A DNA stretch of 64,000 nt from Ovis canadensis (Eukaryota; Chordata; Mammalia; Artiodactyla; Bovidae). Positions 58,849 through 64,000 of the stretch are shown here, one piece after another (positions within the stretch are counted from its first letter, which is position 1; the number at the start of each line of letters is the position of its first letter). The position numbers and the translations under genes were made by a program. The stretch spans positions 116,960,501 to 117,024,500 of the forward strand of contig NC_091248.1 of the NCBI RefSeq assembly GCF_042477335.2, read 5' to 3'. The notes under the pieces are model-generated. The model searched no databases, was not told where the DNA came from, and saw nothing but the letters and a program-made list of their open reading frames with translations.

Positions 58849-59900
58849 ATATATTCTTCTGGGACTTTCTTCACTTAACATACTTTTGGGAATTCAGCCA
58901 TCTGTAGTTTACATACATTGACTTCATTGTTATATCAGTTCAGTTCAGTTCACTCAGTCATGTCCAAATCTTTGTGACCTCATAGACTGCAGCACACCAG
59001 GCTTCCCTGTCCATCACCAACTCCTGGACCTTACTCAAACTCATGTCCATTGAGTCAGTGATGCCATCCAACCATCTCATCCTCTGTCGTCCCCTTCTCC
59101 TCCTGCCTTCAGTCTTTCCCAGCATCAAGGCATTTTCCAGTGAGTCAATTCTTCACATCAAGTGGCCAAAGAATTGGAGTTTCAGCTTCATCATCAGTCC
59201 TTCCAATGAATATTCAGGACTGAGTTCCTTTAGGATTGGCTGGTTGGATCTCCTTGCAGTCCAAGGGACTCTCAAGAGTCTTCTCCAACACCACAGTTCA
59301 AAAGCATCAGTTCTTCAGTGCTCAGCTTGCTTTCATAGTCCAGCTCTCACATCCATACATGACCACTGGAAAAACCAGTGAGACAGACCTTTGTTGGCAA
59401 AATAATGTCTCTGCTTTTTAATATGCTGTCTACGGTGGTAATAGCTTTTCTTCCAAGGAGCAAGTATTTTTTAATTTCATGGCTATAGTCACCATCTGCA
59501 GTGATTTTGGAGTCCAAGAAAATAAAGTCTGTCACTGTTTCCATTGTTTCCCCATCTATTTGCCATGAAGTGATGGGACCAAATGCCATGATCTTAGATT
59601 TCTGAAGGCTGAGTTTTAAGCCACCTTTTTCACTCTCCTTTTCACTTGCATCAAGAGGCTCTTTAGTCCTTCTTTGCTTTCTTCCATAAGGGTGATGTCA
59701 TTTGCATATCTGAGGGTATTGATATTTCTCCCAGCAATCTTGATTCCAGCTTGTATAGTGTTCTATTATTTGTATATACTATAGTATTTTTGTTCTACTG
59801 TTGATGGACATTTAGATTGTTTGTCATTGTGGACTTTTATGAAAAATAGTGCTGTGAACATTTTTGAACATGTTTCCCAGTGCTAAAGAGTTTCTCCATG
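58849..59900 (-). mobile_element. Old L1 fragment, split by BovB
   Basis: Antisense L1-like sequence lies on both sides (58849-58936 and 59756-59900), for example TCTACTGTTGATGGACATTTAG. The flanks of the BovB read as one element when joined. Assignment is moderate. Confidence 0.55.
58937..59755 (-). mobile_element. BovB LINE, 5'-truncated
   Basis: Antisense 3' terminus (TCAGTTCAGTTCAGTTCACTCAG) through the YADD region to TCTTGATTCCAGCTTG. The frame is broken in several places. Confidence 0.92.
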
Positions 59901-60143
59901 GTGAAAATGTGAATCACAAGGCGTGTGCATCACTAAGGGAGTTCATTCACTCATCCACTAAATATTATCAAGTACTGCTATGTGTGAAGTACATGTTTAG
60001 GTGCTTGGAATATCAGTGAACTAAGCAGGTGATTTACATTTTACTTGCAATAGCCAGAAGATAAATAATAAATATAAATGAAACAGAAGGATAGCTGCCC
60101 TAGAGAGAAGAATCAGAGCAGGATTGGGGGAATTTCTTGTGCA

Positions 60144-60171
60144 GGGAGTTGGTGGGGGAGGGGGTGGGGGG
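60144..60171 (+). other. G-quadruplex-capable tract
   Basis: Runs of 3, 5, 5 and 6 guanines are separated by loops of 7, 1 and 1 bases on the sense strand of the intron, so the tract could fold in pre-mRNA as well as DNA. 59901-60412 otherwise shows nothing recognisable. Confidence 0.6.
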
Positions 60172-60412
60172 TGCAGGCATCATCAAAGGCAATATTTGAA
60201 ACAGACTTACAGGAATCTATGCACTATTTACAACTTTTTCAACCTTATAAATACCAGAAAGAAACGACTATGGCCATTAAGCACACAGTGATGAATGATT
60301 AAAGAAAGTATCTCCACACTTCTCACAGAATTATTTTTCTTTAATCAGATTTTAATCACTCTAATTTCTGGAAGGATATATTCCAGATACTGATCTTTGT
60401 CAGTCTGTATAA

Positions 60413-60727
60413 AGGAACTTTATTTTATTTTTAGTTGGAGGATGGTTGCTTTACAGTGTTGTTAGTTTCTGGTGTACAACAACTTGAATCAGCTGTTAGT
60501 ATACATACATCCCCTCCTTCTTGAGCCTCTCGCTCACCCCACCCCTCTAGCTCATCACGAAGCACCAAGCTGAGCTCCCTGTGTTAGGCAGCAGTTGCCC
60601 ACTGGCTCTGTTGTACACGTCACTGTATATATGTCAGTGCTGCTCTCTCAGTTTGTCCCGCCCTCTCCTTCCTCCACTGTGTCCACAAGTCCATTCTCTG
60701 CATCTGTGTCTGTACAGAGGAGCTTTA
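60413..60727 (-). mobile_element. Ruminant L1 3' end with target duplication
   Basis: Antisense L1 3' UTR at 60423-60717 (GTTGGAGGATGGTTGCTTTAC; GTACAACAACTTGAATCAGC). AGGAACTTTA (60413-60422) and AGGAGCTTTA (60718-60727) flank it. Confidence 0.88.
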
Positions 60728-61287
60728 AGTGTGCTCAGACTTGAATAGCAATTATGTTTACCCGCTAACTTTTTATGGGTAACAAAGTATTGTTGAGGTA
60801 GCATTTACTTGGTTTTAAATTCACATAGGTTAAATTCACCACCATACACAAATGGGGTTCTTAATTCATGGATTAATGTCCTGTCTGTCACAGTGATGCA
60901 GTCTGTGACCCCAGAGCTTTCTATGGCCTTTTTGTAAAGTATGGCAGTACAGAGCCTGAATTCTGTGGCCACTTGGCCATAGGTTCAGATCACAACCCCA
61001 CTACTGTGTGACCTAGGTCAACGTAATCCGAGTCTCTGATCTTCATTCCTCCTCTGTATCAGGATAAAACACTACATACAAGAAGAGCACTAAATAAAGG
61101 TTAGTTATTTTGTTTTGTTTTTTTTTTTAACTTCTTATTTTGAAATAATAATATATTGATGGAAGTTAGAGAGAGGTCCTTTGCACCCAGTTTTTTCCCC
61201 AATGATTACTTCTTATATAACTACAGTGCAATATCAATCCAGAAAATGAACATTGTTACAATAGTGAGTATAGTTCTAATGCAACTT
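60728..61287 (+). other. Intron DNA, possible MIR-like remnant
   Basis: GTATGGCAGTACAGAGCCTGAATTCTG ... GTGTGACCTAGGTCAACG near 60940-61040 resembles the core of an old MIR SINE. Otherwise unassigned. Confidence 0.4.
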
Positions 61288-61799
61288 AATCACGTGTTCA
61301 ATTCAGTTCAGTCGCTCAGTCGTGTTTGACTCTTTGTGACCCCATGGACTGCAGCACGCCAGAGCTCCCTGTCCATCACCAACTCCTGGAGTTTACTCAA
61401 ACTCATGTCCATCGAGTTGGTGATGGCCATTCAGCCATCTCATCCTGTGTCTTCCCCTTATCCTCCTGCCCTCAATCTTTCCCAGCATCAGGGTCTCTTC
61501 AAATGAGTCAGCTCTTTGCATCAGGTGGCCAAAGTATTGGAGTTTCAGCTTCAGCATCAGTCTTTGCAAAGAATATTCAGGACTGATCTCCTTTAGGATG
61601 GACTGGTTGGATCTCCTTGCAGTCCAAGGGACTCTCAAGAGTCTTCTCCAACACCACAGTTCAAAAGCATCAATTCTTCGATGCTCAGCTTTCTTTACAG
61701 TCCAACTCTCACATCCATACATGACTACTGGAAAAACCATAGCCTTGACTAGATGGACCTTTGTTGGCAAAGTAATGATTACAAAGTAATCACATGTTT
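61288..61799 (-). mobile_element. BovB LINE 3' end with target duplication
   Basis: Antisense BovB at 61300-61787. TAATCACGTGTT (61288-61299) and TAATCACATGTT (61788-61799) flank it with one mismatch. The - strand frame 61393-61770 is the open C-terminal piece. Confidence 0.92.
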
Positions 61800-62039
61800 A
61801 GATTCATATAACCTCACAGTCAAGATGCACAACAGTTCCAAACAATCCCATCACCAAAGCTCTCCCTCTTGTTACCTCTTTATAGTCAAACATACCCTCT
61901 TTCCCCAGGCCACATTATCCCTAATTTCAGGCAAAGTACTAATCTGTTTCGCATCTCTATATTCTTGTCATTTTGGGAATGTTATGTAAGATCATTCATA
62001 AGACCTTTCAAAATTGACTCTTTAAAAAATTCACGCTAA
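61800..62039 (+). other. Intron DNA, possible LINE
   Basis: Not assigned. It may be part of the L1 that is clear from about 62040. Confidence 0.4.
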
Positions 62040-62207
62040 TGCCTTTAGGATCCATCCAGTTTGCTGTGTCTATCAATAATTAGTTCCCTTTGATTGCAAC
62101 TGTTATCCCATGGTATGGATGTACCACAGTTTGTTTAACCATTCGCTTATTAAAGGAGATTTGGGTCCTTCAGGTTTTGGGTTCGTATGAATAACAATTA
62201 AGATTGT

Positions 62208-62271
62208 GAAGTCCATGAGGTCGAAAAAGAGTCGGACACAACTTAGTGACTAAATAGCAGCAGTAGCAGTT
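62208..62271 (+). mobile_element. SINE/BovB tail scrap
   Basis: AGTCCATGAGGTCGAAAAAGAGTCGGACACAACTTAGTGACTAAATAGCAGCAGTAGCAG: only the extreme 3' end of a Bov-A2-type element is present, shown here in parts (AGTCGGACACAACTTAGTGA, then AGCAGCAGTAGCAG). Confidence 0.85.
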
Positions 62272-63111
62272 CCGATTTTTGTGTGAACCTAAATTTATTT
62301 CTGCTCGGGAGTGAGATTGCTGATTCATGTGATAAATGTTATGTTTAGTGTTTTTTTAAGAAACTGCCAGACTGTTTTCCAGAATGGCTGTGTTATTTCA
62401 CAGTCTCAATGGGAATGTGTAAGGGATCTAATATCTCAACATTTTTTAATAGCTCTGTGCTGATAACCCATCATGATCTTAATTTGTATTTATTACCTGA
62501 TGGCTATTGACGTGGAACATTTTATCACATGCGTATTTGCCATGTGCATATCCTTATTGGTATTGCATATCCTCTATGTATTTTGTCCATTTTCTAATTG
62601 GGTTGTTTGTGTTTTGAGAGTTGTTTATACATTGTAGATGTGAATCCTTTGTCAGATCAGTGGTTTGCAGATATTTTATCCCAGTGTGTAGCTTGTTTTT
62701 TCATCTTCTGTATAGGTCTTTTGCAGAACAACAGTCTTAAATTTTGATGAAATCAAATTCATCCACATTTTTCTTTTATGGATTGGGTTTTTGATATATC
62801 TAAGACCTTCAACAAGTCCTATGTTCTCAAGATTTCTCCTGTTTTCTTCCAAAATTTTAGTTTTATGTTTTATATTTAAAACTGATCCACTTTGAGTTAA
62901 TTTTTATATAAAATGTGAAGGTTAAGTTGAAGTCCAGTTTTTCCTGAGTACCCAGTTGTTTCAACCTTTTGTTGAAAAGTCTTTCCTTTTTCCACTAAAT
63001 TGTTCTCACACTTTTTTCACAATGAGTTGCACTTACTTGTGTGGGTGTATTTCTTATTGCTCTATTCTATTCCATTCATCTATGCATGTATCCTGCCAAT
63101 ACCATCCTGTC

Positions 63112-63578
63112 AAAAAGCAGAGATACTACTCTGCCAACATAGGTCCATCTCACTGGTTTTTCCAGTGGTCATGTATGGATGTGAGAGCTGGACTATAAAA
63201 CCAAGCTGAGCACTGAAGAACTGATGCTTCTGAACTGTGGTATTGGAGATGACTCTTGAGAGTCCCTTGGACTGCAGGGATATCCATCCAGTCCATCCTA
63301 AATGAACTCAGTCCTGAATATTCATTGGAGGGACTGATGCTGAAGCTCCAATACTTTGGCCACCTGGATGTGAAGAGCTGACACCTTAGAAAAGACCCTG
63401 ATGCTGGGAAAGATTGAAGGCAAGAAGAGAAGGGGACAAGAGAGGACGAGATAGTTGGATGGCATCACCAACTCAATGGACATGAGTTTGAGCAAGCTCC
63501 AGGAGTTGGTGAAGGACAGGGAAGCCTGGTGTCCACGGGGTCGCAAAGAGTCAAATACGACTGAGCCAACTGAACAAG
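63112..63578 (+). mobile_element. BovB LINE 3' end
   Basis: It begins AAAAGCAGAGATACTACTCTG and ends GACTGAGCCAACTGAACAAG. Many substitutions and small deletions (for example in the VKAMVF region near 63150). It is inserted in the old L1. Confidence 0.9.
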
Positions 63579-64000
63579 AACAACAGCAATCTTTCAATCC
63601 ATGAACAGTATCTCTTTTCAACATTTTGTAGTTAATCAGCATAAAGATGCTCTTACACCTCTGTCAAGAATCAGTTGGCCCTACTTGTGTAGATCTGTTT
63701 CAAGTCTCTATGCTTTTTCGTTTATCTGTGTCTATCCTATGGTCAATAACGGACATTCCTGATTACTCTTGCTATGTAAGTCTTGAAACTGGATAGTGAT
63801 TCTTTATTATTCTTCTTTCCTTTATCCATTCAGCTATTATAGTACATTTGCCTTTTAATATAATTTTAAAACAATCTTGTCTGTATCTGCAAAAGGAAAT
63901 GTTGTTAGGATTGTATTAGGAATTCTGTTAAACTGGTAGATCACATTACTTTTTACTACATTGATTATCTCTATCCATAAACATTGTCTCTCCATATATT

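Larger units (their letters stand above)
62040..64000 (-). mobile_element. Old L1 LINE, continues past window end
   Basis: Antisense L1 ORF2 pieces at 62040-62207, 62272-63111 and about 63600-64000 (CCATGGTATGGATGTACCACAG; GTAGATGTGAATCCTTTGTCAG; TAGGAATTCTGTTAAACTGGTAG). It is interrupted by a SINE tail and a BovB. Confidence 0.75.

Overview
The window is mammalian nuclear DNA from a bovid, most likely cattle or a close relative. It is crowded with BovB (RTE-type) LINEs and with the SINE families that use their machinery (Bov-tA, Bov-A2), plus CHR-type tRNA SINEs, ruminant L1 3' ends and ruminant retroviral LTRs. By eye I count 18 BovB pieces, about 19 kb in all. The exact species cannot be settled from the sequence.

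One host gene is visible. A CpG island at about 14.05-15.26 kb contains the promoter, 5' leader and first coding exon of TRIM24 (TIF1-alpha), on the + strand. Coding sequence runs 14622-14985 (121 codons plus one base), encodes the first half of the RING finger and ends at a consensus splice donor. I found no exon 2 in the remaining 49 kb, so 14986-64000 is read as part of intron 1.

Layout: 1-6.9 kb is a pile of BovB and SINE copies, including a rearranged, nested BovB with an inverted 5' end. 6952-13287 is a decayed endogenous retrovirus on the - strand with two ~316 bp LTRs, a primer binding site resembling tRNA-Ser, recognisable gag, pro, RT, RNase H, integrase and env-TM remnants, and SINE/BovB insertions. 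A ~105 bp unit of unknown origin is repeated on both sides of it. 13.3-14.05 kb is single-copy-looking promoter-proximal DNA. From 15 kb onward, TRIM24 intron 1 holds nested LINEs (old L1s broken by BovB, young L1 ends and SINEs), four LTRs or LTR-like blocks, an ancient Tigger/MER2-like DNA transposon and some stretches with nothing recognisable.

I see no RNA gene, no CRISPR and no multi-gene system. All long reading frames outside TRIM24 exon 1 are transposon pseudogenes or antisense/GC-rich shadows. The most interesting items are the retrovirus and its repeated flanks 1.3 kb from the TRIM24 start codon, a possible upstream ORF in the TRIM24 leader, a sense-oriented solo LTR with promoter and polyadenylation motifs inside intron 1, and several legible retrotransposition events (5' inversion, SINE-LINE chimera, triple nesting). 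Repeat family names are from memory of consensus sequences and boundaries are by eye.
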